A DNA stretch of 64,000 nt from JAICJC01 sp963757605 (GCA_963757605.1 CAVWSF010000002.1:124001-188000), one strand, 5' to 3'; counted from the stretch's first letter, positions 23,992 through 32,408 are shown. Notes: generated from the letters alone by a model not told the origin. Numbers and translations: made by a program.

Positions 23992-24037
23992 CTGACGGCC
24001 CGTTGCGGCCCGCCCCGGGCACCCGTACCCTCGAGGT

Positions 24038-24226
24038 GTGAACGCCGCAGACACCATCGCCGTCGACGTGCACCCGGCCGAGCTCGCCGAGATCGCTCCC
24101 GACGTGGTCGACGTCTATGCCGCCCTGCGGGCGCAGTTCTACTGGGCCGACCGGGTCATCGTGAACCCGGGCGCTGTCGAGCCCGAGGTCCTGGAGGGCG
24201 AGATCGTCGCCCCCACAGACCGTTAA
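24038..24226 (+). CDS. Small acidic protein, unknown
   Basis: A 62-residue open frame from GTG 24038: MNAADTIAVDVHPAELAEIA, then a short mixed segment with RAQFYWADRVIVNPG and an acidic tail. Its codon use resembles the neighbouring genes (GC-rich third positions), and it fills the gap between otsB and the PhoX-like gene. I recognise no family and see no signal peptide. It may be a real small gene or a chance frame. Confidence 0.4.
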   Translation: MNAADTIAVDVHPAELAEIAPDVVDVYAALRAQFYWADRVIVNPGAVEPEVLEGEIVAPTDR

Positions 24227-24247
24227 CCGGATCGACACCGGATCGAC
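24226..24247. repeat. Perfect 11-bp tandem direct repeat upstream of PhoX-like gene
   Basis: ACCGGATCGAC occurs twice head to tail with no spacer, about 80 bp before the PhoX-like start. Tandem repeats with an 11-bp period are the layout of PhoP binding sites (PHO boxes) in streptomycetes and E. coli, and PhoX is a usual Pho-regulon member. The repeat sequence itself does not match the GTTCACC-type consensus, so it is a candidate operator only. Confidence 0.4.
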
Positions 24248-24262
24248 CCCAGTTCTTCGCCC

Positions 24263-24290
24263 AGGGTGAACATTCCCGGGCCTAGGGTGA
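24263..24290 (+). promoter_or_regulatory. Two AGGGTGA elements 21 bp apart
   Basis: AGGGTGA occurs at 24263-24269 and 24284-24290, two helical turns apart, between the 11-bp tandem repeat and the PhoX-like start. Its reverse complement TCACCCT resembles the core of actinobacterial PHO boxes. It may be part of the promoter or an operator; no clear -10/-35 pair was found. Confidence 0.3.
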
Positions 24291-24326
24291 CCGCCGACAG
24301 GAGGCACCCTTCACCGGAGGACACCC

Positions 24327-25904
24327 ATGAGACGTGCAGTTCTGGTGGTCGCCGCATGCGCGCTTGCCGCCGCTGCGGCCCCGGCCGCGGCAGCCATCTC
24401 GCCGCCGGGCGTTCCCAACGCCAACCACCGAGTCGGACACCCGGCCAACAAGATCGCGCCGGGATTCACGCTGACGAAGGTCGCCCAGGGCTCGGACCGA
24501 CTCGAGAACCCGTCCGGGCTGATCACGAAGTTCGGCTTTCTGAACGACGGCTCGACCCAGCCGATCGAGCCGACGAAGACCGAGCCCGACCAGAACACCT
24601 ACCTGGTGTTCAAGCACGGCCTCCCGGGGCCGACCCATGGCTACGACTACGGCACGCACTTCCTCTTCCAGGGTCACGAGCTCTTCGAGGGCGACCTCGC
24701 GTACGTCACGCGCGTCAACCTCGACGTGACCGACCCGGCCCACCGCATCACGCTCCTGACGCCGGTCGGGAGCGACGGCCTGACGCACCTCAACTCGCTT
24801 GACGGCACGACGTGGGATCCGTTCACGCACACGCTTCTCGCGACACAGGAAAACGACAACGTGGCCGCCCCGATCCAGCTCTCGATGGACTGGCCGGCGA
24901 AGCGAACCACGCTGGAGGCGATCGGCCGCGGCGGCTATGAGGGCATCCATCCCGACGACCAGGGCAACCTGATCCTGGCCGAAGACGTCGGTGGCACCGA
25001 GGTGACCGTCGACCCGTCCGATCCGGCGGCGCCCGAGGTCGCAAAGCAGCCGAACTCGTTCATTTACCGGTTCGTGCCGAAGAACCGGAGTGATCTGATG
25101 AAGGGCGGAAAGCTCCAGGCCCTCCAGGTCACGATCAACGGCCACGCAGTGCGGTTCCATGCCGCAAACCCGTCCGGCGACGTCTTCTCCCAGGATCGGC
25201 TCAAGCTGCATACGCTCGGCACGTCCTGGCCGGCGAAGTGGATCACGATCCACAACACCGCCACGCACGGCATGGCGCCGTTCGACGCCAACGCGCTCGC
25301 CAAGGCCGCGGGGGCAACGCCCTTCGAGCGCCCCGAGAACCTCCAGTTCCGGCCCGGATCCGGCTTCCACACGTTCGTCTTCGCGGCGACCGGTGACACG
25401 AATGCCGACGCGGGCTCCGTGCCGGCGCTCGCAAAGAGAGGTTCGTGGGGGAGCCTCTTCACCGTGCGGATCGGCGCCGGCGGCCAGGGGCACATCTCGA
25501 TCCTGGGGCTCGGCGATGCGACACACGCCGCGTTCGACAACGTGGCGTTTGCCGACCGCAACACGCTCCTCGCCGGCGAGGATCGCGGTGACGGACTGCA
25601 CGCGCAGCTCAACACGCTCGACTCGCTCTGGGCATACGACATGACCGATCCGGCGCACCCGGTGCGGTTCATCGCCGAGGGGCGTGACCCGGAGGCGGAG
25701 GCCGACGCGGCGCTCCTGGACGCCGGCACGCCGGGCTTCCAGAACGACGGCGACAACGAGGTGACCGGCGTGCACGTCTCGTCGGGCTCCCCATTTGTCG
25801 CCGGAATGCAGGGACGCGTGGGCGCGTTCGCCAGTGCGCGGTGGTTCTTCACCCAGCAGCACGGCAAGAACACCGTCTGGGAGATCCTCCCGGAAGCCTC
25901 GTAG
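24327..25904 (+). CDS. Secreted PhoX-like (DUF839) protein
   Basis: A 525-residue exported protein with a signal peptide (RRAVLVVAACALAAAAAPAA, cut near AAA-IS) and a good GGAGG ribosome binding site. The beta-propeller body has features of the PhoX/DUF839 family: FLFQGHELFEGD, NSLDGTTWDPFTHTLLATQE, GGYEGIHPDDQGNL, TPFERPENLQFRPG, LLAGEDRGDG and NDGDNEVTGVHVS, rich in acidic residues that bind Ca and Fe in known PhoX. PhoX enzymes are calcium/iron alkaline phosphatases that release phosphate outside the cell. Activity here is inferred; several DUF839 members are uncharacterised. Possible Pho-type repeats lie upstream. Confidence 0.8.
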   Translation: MRRAVLVVAACALAAAAAPAAAAISPPGVPNANHRVGHPANKIAPGFTLTKVAQGSDRLENPSGLITKFGFLNDGSTQPIEPTKTEPDQNTYLVFKHGLPGPTHGYDYGTHFLFQGHELFEGDLAYVTRVNLDVTDPAHRITLLTPVGSDGLTHLNSLDGTTWDPFTHTLLATQENDNVAAPIQLSMDWPAKRTTLEAIGRGGYEGIHPDDQGNLILAEDVGGTEVTVDPSDPAAPEVAKQPNSFIYRFVPKNRSDLMKGGKLQALQVTINGHAVRFHAANPSGDVFSQDRLKLHTLGTSWPAKWITIHNTATHGMAPFDANALAKAAGATPFERPENLQFRPGSGFHTFVFAATGDTNADAGSVPALAKRGSWGSLFTVRIGAGGQGHISILGLGDATHAAFDNVAFADRNTLLAGEDRGDGLHAQLNTLDSLWAYDMTDPAHPVRFIAEGRDPEAEADAALLDAGTPGFQNDGDNEVTGVHVSSGSPFVAGMQGRVGAFASARWFFTQQHGKNTVWEILPEAS

Positions 25905-25919
25905 CCGAACCGCGCGAGC

Positions 25920-27659
25920 CTATGGCCCGAGCTGCGCCTGCAGCTCGGGCCATTCGCGCGTGTTGACGACGTTCTCGGTCGTGGCCCAGCCGCGCCGGGC
26001 CGTCGCGACGCCGTAGCGCAGGTAGTCGAGCGCGGCGACCGAGTGGGCGTCCGTGTCGACGGCGAGCAGGGCACCGGCCTCGACTGCGAGCCGCACGTGC
26101 GTATCGCGCAGGTCGAGCCGCTCGGGCTGGCAGCTCACCTCGACGCTCGTCCCGGTCTCAACCGCCTTCGCGATCACGGCCTCGATGTCGAGCGGGTTCG
26201 GCTCGCGGCTGCCGATCCGGCGGCCGGTGGGATGGCCCAGGATGTCGACATGCGGGTTCTCGAGCGCGGCGCAGATCCGCTTGGTCTGGTCGGCCGCCGA
26301 CAGCCGGTGCGAGGCGTGGACGCTCGCCACCACCACGTCGAGCTCGGCGAGAAGCTCGTCGGAGTAGTCGAGCGACCCGTCGCGCAGGATGTCGACCTCG
26401 GCCCCGGCCAGGAGCACGAAGTCCGGGGCAAGCGTCTCGGCCAGCGCGCGCACCCGCTCGACCTGGTCGCGCATCCGGCCGGCGTCGAGCCCCATCCCGA
26501 ACCCGACAGCCGGCGAGTGGTCGGTGACGTTCATGTAGCCGTAGCCGCGGGCCCGGGCCGCCGCGACCATCTGCTCGAGCGTCGCCTTCCCGTCCGACCA
26601 GTCGGTGTGCGTGTGCAGGTCGCCCCGGATCTGATCCATCTCGAGGAGGTCGGGGAGCTGCCCCTTGCGGGCCGCCTCGATCTCGCCCCGGTTCTCGCGC
26701 AGCTCCGGGGGGATCCACGGCAGCCCGAGCCGCTCGTAGACCTCGACCTCCTCCTCGCACGCCAGCACCTCGCCGGTCTCGACCTCCTCGATGCCGTACT
26801 CGCTCACCTTGAGCCCGGCGCGCACGGCCGCCTCGCGCAGCGCGACGTTGTGGTGCTTGGAGCCCGTGAGGTGCTGGAGCAGGTTGCCGTACACCTCCGG
26901 CGGCACCATGCGCAGCTCAACCACGGTGCCGTCGTGGGCCACCGCCGCGATCCGGTTGTCGCCGCGTGAGGCGACCTGTGCGACCCAGTCCTGCGCGACG
27001 AACGCCTCCCCAGCCGTGAGCCGGTTGGAGACCGCCGCGACGATGTCGATGTCCTTGCCGGTCTCGGCGAACCGGCGCAGGCTCCCGGCGGGCTGGCACC
27101 GGACGACGGCGTCGCAGCGGCCCAGCTCCTCGACGATCCGCTCGGCTAGCGGGAGGAGCCGGCCGATCGACGTGCGCCGCACCGGCGTGCCGTCGCCGTC
27201 CTTCAGGCCCTCGAGGATCGCCTCCTCGGTCTTCTGGCCCAGGCCGCCCAGGCTGCGGATGCGCTTGGCCTCCGCCGCCTCGCGCACCTGCTCGACGGTC
27301 TCGAGGCCAAGCTCCGAGAAGATTCGCCGCGCCGTCTTGGGGCCGATCCCGGGGATGTGCATGATGGTGATCGCGCCGGGCGGATTTCGCTTGACCAGCT
27401 TGTCGAGCGCTGAGATCTCACCGCTCTCGAGGAGCTCGCCCACCTTGGCCGCGACCGTCTCGCCGACGCCGGGGAGCGACGTGAGCCGGCCCTCCGCCGA
27501 GAGCCTGGCGACGGACTCGGGGGTCTCACGGAGCGACTTCGCCGCCCGCCGGTAGGCGAGGATCCGATAGACGACCGCGCCCTCCAGCTCGAGCAGGTCG
27601 GCCATGAGCTCGAATCGGTCGGCGATCGCGCCGTTTGTCAGCTGCTGCTCCGTGGCCAC
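25920..27659 (-). CDS. polX: DNA polymerase/3'-5' exonuclease PolX
   Basis: A 579-residue family X polymerase joined to a PHP exonuclease domain, the standard bacterial PolX layout. The N-terminal 8-kDa-like domain has helix-hairpin-helix motifs (LTSLPGVGETVAAKVGELL and IMHIPGIGPKTARRIFSEL). The palm shows PAGSLRRFAETGKDIDIV with catalytic acids. The C-terminal 240 residues begin RGDLHTHTDWSDGKATLEQM, the metal-binding PHP signature, and contain NVTDHSP, ASVHASH and DTDAHS. It fills gaps in base-excision repair. The stop codon and last codons lie inside a perfect hairpin shared with the convergent PhoX-like gene. Confidence 0.93.
   Translation of the reverse strand: MATEQQLTNGAIADRFELMADLLELEGAVVYRILAYRRAAKSLRETPESVARLSAEGRLTSLPGVGETVAAKVGELLESGEISALDKLVKRNPPGAITIMHIPGIGPKTARRIFSELGLETVEQVREAAEAKRIRSLGGLGQKTEEAILEGLKDGDGTPVRRTSIGRLLPLAERIVEELGRCDAVVRCQPAGSLRRFAETGKDIDIVAAVSNRLTAGEAFVAQDWVAQVASRGDNRIAAVAHDGTVVELRMVPPEVYGNLLQHLTGSKHHNVALREAAVRAGLKVSEYGIEEVETGEVLACEEEVEVYERLGLPWIPPELRENRGEIEAARKGQLPDLLEMDQIRGDLHTHTDWSDGKATLEQMVAAARARGYGYMNVTDHSPAVGFGMGLDAGRMRDQVERVRALAETLAPDFVLLAGAEVDILRDGSLDYSDELLAELDVVVASVHASHRLSAADQTKRICAALENPHVDILGHPTGRRIGSREPNPLDIEAVIAKAVETGTSVEVSCQPERLDLRDTHVRLAVEAGALLAVDTDAHSVAALDYLRYGVATARRGWATTENVVNTREWPELQAQLGP
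25922..25953. terminator. Perfect 14-bp inverted repeat
   Basis: ATGGCCCGAGCTGC (25922-25935) is followed by a GCCT loop and its exact reverse complement (25940-25953). It sits 18 bp past the PhoX-like stop and encodes the last codons of polX. A two-way terminator for the convergent genes is likely, though no T-run follows on either strand. Confidence 0.55.
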
Positions 27660-27730
27660 GGGGGGATGATACGAACGCGGCGGGTTGCGGTTACCAGGTT
27701 GGCGGGCTTCGCTGGTACATTGAGAGTGTC

Positions 27731-29215
27731 ATGGGACGGTGGCTGCACTCCGCCGGAGCCAAGGCCGCGGCGGGTGCCGCGGCGGCCGTTGTCGTTGGAG
27801 TCACCGCCGTCGCCGCCTACGGCCTCTCGTCACGCGCGGATCTCGGCCCCGTGACGCCGCTCGCGGGCGCGAACGTGAAGTCGGCGACCCCGCCGATCTC
27901 GGTCGGCGTCTCGAACGCCTCGCATCTGGGCCGCTACACGCTGCGGATCGACGGCCGCGACGTGACGACGCAGAGCTCGCTCTCCGGCGGGTCGATCCGG
28001 CTCGCCGGCATGCACCTGGACGACGGGCGCCACACGGTGTCCGTCCGGGCGACGGGCGACGGCCTCTTCGGAAGCGCGGTCAACCGCTCATGGGCGTTCA
28101 CCGTCGACACCCACGCGCCGCGGCTCCAGCTGGGCGCCGTTCCGCACGGCTGGGTGCGCGCGCAAACGCTCGACCTCACCGGCCATACGGAGCCGGGCGT
28201 CCGCGTCACCGCTGCGGCCGACGTCGTCACCGCGCACACCATCTCCAAGAGCGACGGCAGCTTCGCGCTGTCGCTCGGGGTCTCGGACGGGACGTACCCC
28301 GTCTCCGTCACCGCCGCCGACGCCGCCGGCAACCAGCGCACGGCGACGGTCGACGTCGAGATCGACGCCACGGCGCCCGATGTCGCGATCTCCCTTCCGG
28401 ACGTCGTCCACTCGAGCCGGCCGATTCTTGCCGTCAAGGTGACCGACACCGCGCCGGCGCACGAGACCGTGCGGCTCGACGGCCTGCGCACGCAGCCGGG
28501 GACGCGCCCGGCGATCCCGCTCTCGCAGGGCCGCCACACGCTCTCGGTGGCCGCGCACGACAAGGCCGGGAACCGGACGGAGAAGCGGATGCAGTTCGTC
28601 GTCGACTCGACGGAGCACCTCGGCGACGCCACGTTGCGCCAGGGCGCGATCGGGAAGGACGTGAGCGACCTCCAGAAGCTCCTGAAGCGGCAGGGCTTCC
28701 TGCACGCCAAGCCGAGCGGCGTCTACGCGGGCGGCACGGTCGCCGCGGTGAAGGCGTTCCAGAAGGCGAGCAACCTGCCGATCGACGGCGCGGTCGGCGT
28801 CTACACGCTGGGCGCCCTGTCCGGCCGGATCGAGATCGACCAGTCGTCGCACATGCTCACGCTGGAGCGCTTCGGCCACCCCAACGTGACGTTCCCGGTC
28901 GCGGTCGGCCAGCCCGCCTACCCGACGCCCGACGGGCGCTTCACGATCATCAGCAAGGTCGAGAACCCGACCTGGGTGCCGCCGCCGGACGCGCCGTGGG
29001 CGCAGGGCGCCGTGCCGATCCCGCCGGGGCCCGGAAACCCGCTCGGGACCCGCTGGATGGGCCTCTCGTCGCCGGGTGTCGGCATCCACGGAACCGACGA
29101 CCCGAACTCGATCGGCTACAGCGTCTCGCACGGCTGCATCCGTATGCAGGTTCCCGACGCGGAGCGGCTCTTCACCATGGTCAGCCTGGGAATGAGCGTC
29201 TACATCCACGCATAA
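27731..29215 (+). CDS. L,D-transpeptidase with Ig-like and peptidoglycan-binding domains
   Basis: A 494-residue membrane-anchored wall enzyme. One N-terminal membrane helix (AAGAAAAVVVGVTAVAAYGL) is followed by three Ig-like beta domains to about residue 300, a peptidoglycan-binding domain (IGKDVSDLQKLLKRQGF and GTVAAVKAFQKASNLPIDG) and a C-terminal YkuD domain. The catalytic motif is GIHGTDDPNSIGYSVSHGCI with Cys in SHGCIRM. It makes 3-3 crosslinks in peptidoglycan or attaches proteins to it, outside the membrane. Starts at ATG 27731, divergent from polX. Confidence 0.93.
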   Translation: MGRWLHSAGAKAAAGAAAAVVVGVTAVAAYGLSSRADLGPVTPLAGANVKSATPPISVGVSNASHLGRYTLRIDGRDVTTQSSLSGGSIRLAGMHLDDGRHTVSVRATGDGLFGSAVNRSWAFTVDTHAPRLQLGAVPHGWVRAQTLDLTGHTEPGVRVTAAADVVTAHTISKSDGSFALSLGVSDGTYPVSVTAADAAGNQRTATVDVEIDATAPDVAISLPDVVHSSRPILAVKVTDTAPAHETVRLDGLRTQPGTRPAIPLSQGRHTLSVAAHDKAGNRTEKRMQFVVDSTEHLGDATLRQGAIGKDVSDLQKLLKRQGFLHAKPSGVYAGGTVAAVKAFQKASNLPIDGAVGVYTLGALSGRIEIDQSSHMLTLERFGHPNVTFPVAVGQPAYPTPDGRFTIISKVENPTWVPPPDAPWAQGAVPIPPGPGNPLGTRWMGLSSPGVGIHGTDDPNSIGYSVSHGCIRMQVPDAERLFTMVSLGMSVYIHA

Positions 29216-29236
29216 GCAGCGGGGTATAGTCCAGCC

Positions 29237-29581
29237 ATGGCCGAGCGCATGCTCGAGGTGACCGACTCCAACTGGGACGCCGAGGTCGTCGGCTCCGACC
29301 AGCCGGTCGTCGTCGACTTCTGGGCGCCGTGGTGCGGCCCCTGCCGGGTGATGGACCCGATCCTCGACGAGCTCGCCGGCCAGCACTCCGGCCGCGTCAA
29401 GTTCACCAAGCTGAACGTGGACGACAACTTCCAGACGGCGGCCCGCTACGACATCCTCTCGATCCCGACCGTCATGGTCTTCGAGGGCGGCCAGATGCAG
29501 AAGAAGCTGATCGGAGCGCTCCCGCGGCGGCGGATCGAGGACGAGCTCTCGACCTGGCTCGGCGCCGGGTCAGGCGCGTAG
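29237..29581 (+). CDS. trxA: Thioredoxin
   Basis: A 114-residue thioredoxin with the redox motif FWAPWCGPCRVMDPILDEL and the cis-Pro segment ILSIPTVMVFEGGQ. It reduces disulfides in cytoplasmic proteins, recycled by thioredoxin reductase, which is not in this window. There is no signal peptide. It begins 21 bp after the L,D-transpeptidase gene and overlaps the convergent transporter gene by 12 bp. Confidence 0.95.
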   Translation: MAERMLEVTDSNWDAEVVGSDQPVVVDFWAPWCGPCRVMDPILDELAGQHSGRVKFTKLNVDDNFQTAARYDILSIPTVMVFEGGQMQKKLIGALPRRRIEDELSTWLGAGSGA

Positions 29582-30406
29582 CAGCGAGAGCACCGCAACC
29601 CCGGCGAAGATGACCGCTGCGCCGGCACGCTGGCGCAGGCCGAGCCGCTCGCCGAACACCACGTAGCTCGTGGCCGCCGCGACGGCGGCGAACTGCGACG
29701 CGAGCACGGCTGGGATCGCGACGCCGTTCCCCGACCCGCCGATGAACGCCGCGAAGCCGATCAGCTCGGCAAGCGCCGAGAACGTCACCATCCACCACAC
29801 CCGACCGGGGCGCGGCAGCGACCGCGTAACCAGGAGAGGGCCGGCGATCGCCGTCACGCCGATCGCCCGGGCCACCAGGATCGTCCACAGCGCCCCCAGC
29901 TCGTCGCCGGCCTTCGCGCTCCCGACAAGGCCGATGCCGAAGCTGCAGGCGGCGATCATCGCGTAGAGCGACGGGCGCATGTGGATGTCGGTGGCCGACC
30001 CTCGCAGCGTGACGACAAAGATCCCGAGCGCGATCACGCCCAGGCACATGGCGACGCCCACGGTCAACCGCTCGCCGAGCGCGATCGAGAGCAGCGCCGC
30101 GAGCGCGCCCTCCGTCGAGGCGATCGGCGCCACCACCCCGACCTTCCCGACCCGCAGCGCCCGGTACATCATCGAGAGCCCGAACGCCGACCCGATGCCG
30201 GCGGCGACCGCCCAGGCCCAGGCCGACCCGGAGATGCCGTGCGGGATGCCCGAGAGCGGCGCCAGCGCGAGCGTGAGCACGCCGCCTATGAGCATGACCC
30301 ACGCCAGGGCGCCCTGCGAGCCGATGGCCTTCGTCGAGCGCGACGCGACCACCGTCGAGAGGCCCCACATGACGGCGGCCGTGAGCCCTGCGAGGACCGG
30401 GATCAC
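29570..30406 (-). CDS. EamA (DMT superfamily) transporter
   Basis: A 278-residue membrane protein with about ten transmembrane helices in two EamA repeats. The first starts VIPVLAGLTAAVMWGLSTVV, the second SLYAMIAACSFGIGLVGSAK. Motifs such as PIASTEGALAALLSIALGER and VVFGERLGLRQRAG at the repeat ends are typical. Members carry amino acids, nucleosides or other metabolites. The GTG start at 30406 overlaps the thiL stop as GTGA, so it may be linked to thiamine metabolism, but that is only context. Confidence 0.85.
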   Translation of the reverse strand: MIPVLAGLTAAVMWGLSTVVASRSTKAIGSQGALAWVMLIGGVLTLALAPLSGIPHGISGSAWAWAVAAGIGSAFGLSMMYRALRVGKVGVVAPIASTEGALAALLSIALGERLTVGVAMCLGVIALGIFVVTLRGSATDIHMRPSLYAMIAACSFGIGLVGSAKAGDELGALWTILVARAIGVTAIAGPLLVTRSLPRPGRVWWMVTFSALAELIGFAAFIGGSGNGVAIPAVLASQFAAVAAATSYVVFGERLGLRQRAGAAVIFAGVAVLSLLRA

Positions 30407-31227
30407 GCGAAATGGTCCCAGCCGCGAAGCGTGCGGGGTGCGCCCGTCGCGTCGACGAGCAGCACGCCCGGCTCGGCGGTGAGCCGGCCGACGACGGTGA
30501 CCGGCACCGGCGGCTCGGCGCCGGGTGGAAGCGCCGCCAGGAGCTCGTAGTCCTCGCCGCCCGCCGCCGCCTGCTCGACGGTGGCGCCGGGCGCGCGCGG
30601 CAGCCGCTCGAGCTCGACGACGGCGCCCGTCCCCGATGCCCGGGCCAGTCGCTCCGCATCGGTCGCGATCCCGTCGGAGAGGTCGATCATGGCGGTCGCG
30701 ACGGCCGCCAGCGCGCACCCCTCCTCGATCCGCGGCGTCAGGCGCCGGGCGTACCCGGCGGCGGCCTGGCCGCCCAGCTCGCCCGTGACGACGAGGACGT
30801 CGCCGGACCGTCCGCCGGAGCGGCGCACCGGCCGCTCGGACCGCCCGATGGCCGTCACAGACACGATCAGGACCGGCGCCCGCGACAGGTCGCCGCCGGC
30901 GATGGGAACACCGTGCTCGCTCATTCCGGCCGCGATCTCGGCGGCGTCCTCGAACCCGGGCGGAAGCCCGAACGCCGCCAGGAGCGCCACCGGCCGGGCC
31001 CCCATCGCCGCCAGGTCCGACAGGTTGGCCGCGGCCGCTCGGTGCCCCACGTCGCGGGGGCTCGTGCGGGCCAGGTCGAAGTGGACGCCCTCCACCAGGA
31101 CGTCGGTCGAGGCGACCGTGCCGTCGTCGAGGACGGCGGCGTCGTCACCGATGCCGAGCGCGACCCCGCCGGACGGCGGCCCCACGGCTCGCGCGATCGC
31201 CGAGACCAGCGCGTCCTCTGGTAGCAT
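30403..31227 (-). CDS. thiL: Thiamine-monophosphate kinase
   Basis: A 274-residue ATP-dependent kinase that makes thiamine pyrophosphate from thiamine phosphate. It has GIGDDAAVLDDG, STDVLVEGVHFDL, AAANLSDLAAMGARPVALLA, the IAGGDLSRAP loop and MIDLSDGIATDAERLAR, all conserved acidic or Gly-rich elements of ThiL. It is somewhat shorter than E. coli ThiL (325) at the C-terminus. ATG 31227 is preferred; TTG 31236 is an alternative. It is divergent from the pheA leader, whose ATG lies 8 bp away on the opposite strand. Confidence 0.92.
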   Translation of the reverse strand: MLPEDALVSAIARAVGPPSGGVALGIGDDAAVLDDGTVASTDVLVEGVHFDLARTSPRDVGHRAAAANLSDLAAMGARPVALLAAFGLPPGFEDAAEIAAGMSEHGVPIAGGDLSRAPVLIVSVTAIGRSERPVRRSGGRSGDVLVVTGELGGQAAAGYARRLTPRIEEGCALAAVATAMIDLSDGIATDAERLARASGTGAVVELERLPRAPGATVEQAAAGGEDYELLAALPPGAEPPVPVTVVGRLTAEPGVLLVDATGAPRTLRGWDHFA

Positions 31228-31235
31228 GGCGCGCA

Positions 31236-31292
31236 ATGTACTCGTCGCTGCAGCTCGGCTTCGCCTTTACCAGGGACACCGGAGGCGGCTGA
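31236..31292 (+). CDS. Putative pheA leader peptide
   Basis: An 18-codon frame encoding MYSSLQLGFAFTRDTGGG, ending 77 nt before the pheA start. It holds two Phe codons close together (TTC at 31260 and TTT at 31266), the second rare in such a GC-rich genome, and a Tyr codon at position 2. Its last codons overlap one arm of an antiterminator stem that competes with a terminator in front of pheA. That layout suggests it exists to sense charged tRNA-Phe, not to make a useful peptide. Confidence 0.6.
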   Translation: MYSSLQLGFAFTRDTGGG

Positions 31293-31355
31293 GCGCACGC
31301 GACCACGCGAAGCGACCGAAGCGGCCTCCGGAGCACCGGGGGCCTTTCTCGTTTA
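31281..31355 (+). promoter_or_regulatory. Transcription attenuator of pheA
   Basis: A terminator hairpin pairs GGCCTCCGG (31323-31331) with CCGGGGGCC (31336-31344): nine base pairs, 4-nt loop, then TTTCTCGTTT. An alternative stem pairs GGAGGC (31281-31286), inside the leader peptide gene, with GCCTCC (31324-31329), and excludes the terminator. A ribosome stalled at the Phe codons (31260-31268) leaves GGAGGC free, so the antiterminator forms; one that reaches the stop codon covers it, so the terminator forms. This is the classic amino-acid biosynthesis attenuation layout. Confidence 0.68.
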
Positions 31356-31368
31356 AACGGAGGATCTG

Positions 31369-32202
31369 ATGCCGGCGACCGTCGCCCATTTCGGAGAGGA
31401 GAACGCCTACGCCGCCGAGGCGGCCGGCCGGCTGTACCCGGACGCCGAGCTCGTGTCGTGCCGGTCGTTCGCCGACGTCATGCGCGCCGTGACCCGCGGC
31501 GAGGCGGCCTGCGGCGTGCTCCCCATCGAGAACTCGCTCGCGGGCGTCATCCCCGAGACGTACGACCTGCTCGCGCATGCGCCGCTCGCCATCGTCGACG
31601 AGGTGGTCATCGCCGTCCCCCACTGCCTGGTCGGCCTTGCAGGTACGAACATCGACGCGCTGGCCCGCATCCACTCGCATCCGGCCGCGCTGGCGCAGTG
31701 CCGCCGGTTCCTCTCCTCCCTCCCGGACGCGCTCCCGGACGTCGCCCCGAGCACGGCCGGCGCCGCCCGTCGGGTCGCCGACGCCGCCGACCCGCGCCAG
31801 GCGGCGATCTCGTCGCGGGCGGCCGCGCAGCAGCACGGCCTGGACGTGCTCCTGAACGACGTCTCCGACCACGCCCAGAACTACACCCGCTTCGTCGCGA
31901 TCGCCGCCCACACCCGGATGGACCGCGTGAACGGCCAGGCCTGGCGGACGGCGGTGCGGTTCGTGACCCACCACCACCCCGGCGCGCTGGTCGACGCCAT
32001 CGAGCCGCTCGGCCGCCACGCCGTCAACATGACCTCGCTGCAGTCGCGCCCGATCGCCGGGCGGCCCTGGAACTACCAGTTCTACGCCGACCTCGAGGGC
32101 CACCCGCTCGACGCGTCCGTCTCGGCGGCGCTCCGCGAGCTGGAGGAGCACGTGGCCGAGCTCGCCTACCTCGGCTGCTACCCCGCGGGCGAGCGACCGT
32201 AG
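31369..32202 (+). CDS. pheA: Prephenate dehydratase
   Basis: A 277-residue single-function prephenate dehydratase with a C-terminal ACT domain. It turns prephenate into phenylpyruvate in phenylalanine synthesis. The catalytic part has VLPIENSLAGVIPETYDLL and the TRF motif in NYTRFVAIA. The ACT domain has GALVDAIEPLGRHAVNMTSL and SRPIAGRPWNYQFYADLEG, the allosteric Phe-binding region; the usual ESRP reads QSRP. There is no chorismate mutase domain. A GGAGG ribosome binding site precedes ATG 31369. Expression is probably controlled by the attenuator and by Phe feedback. Confidence 0.93.
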   Translation: MPATVAHFGEENAYAAEAAGRLYPDAELVSCRSFADVMRAVTRGEAACGVLPIENSLAGVIPETYDLLAHAPLAIVDEVVIAVPHCLVGLAGTNIDALARIHSHPAALAQCRRFLSSLPDALPDVAPSTAGAARRVADAADPRQAAISSRAAAQQHGLDVLLNDVSDHAQNYTRFVAIAAHTRMDRVNGQAWRTAVRFVTHHHPGALVDAIEPLGRHAVNMTSLQSRPIAGRPWNYQFYADLEGHPLDASVSAALRELEEHVAELAYLGCYPAGERP

Positions 32203-32270
32203 AGATGGCCGACTCCACGTCGCGGTGATGTCCTGGGCGGCGAGAACCGAGCAGCGCTAGAACGCAGGGA

Positions 32271-32294
32271 GGCCCAATAGTCCCCTATTGGGCC
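32271..32294. terminator. Perfect 10-bp hairpin downstream of pheA
   Basis: GGCCCAATAG (32271-32280), loop TCCC, then CTATTGGGCC (32285-32294). It lies 70 bp after pheA and 120 bp before the cobalamin riboswitch, so it probably ends the pheA transcript. There is no T-run. The remaining sequence of the 32203-32416 gap shows nothing recognisable except a possible -10 element near the riboswitch. Confidence 0.55.
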
Positions 32295-32402
32295 GACCGA
32301 GGATGCCGCGATGCGACGGTTCGCAGCCGCAGCCCCCGGCGATGACCAGCACTCCACAGCCGAACGACCAGGCTCGCCGCAACGTGGAGTCATCCATCTT
32401 GG

Positions 32403-32408
32403 TACACT
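32403..32408 (+). promoter_or_regulatory. Possible -10 element of the cobalamin operon
   Basis: TACACT lies nine bases before the first paired base of the riboswitch P1 stem, the right distance for a -10 hexamer. No convincing -35 was found. Confidence 0.35.

Noticed and set aside
31236..31369. T-box riboswitch before pheA
   Set aside because: No T-box sequence or specifier-loop layout; the leader peptide with Phe codons explains the terminator better.
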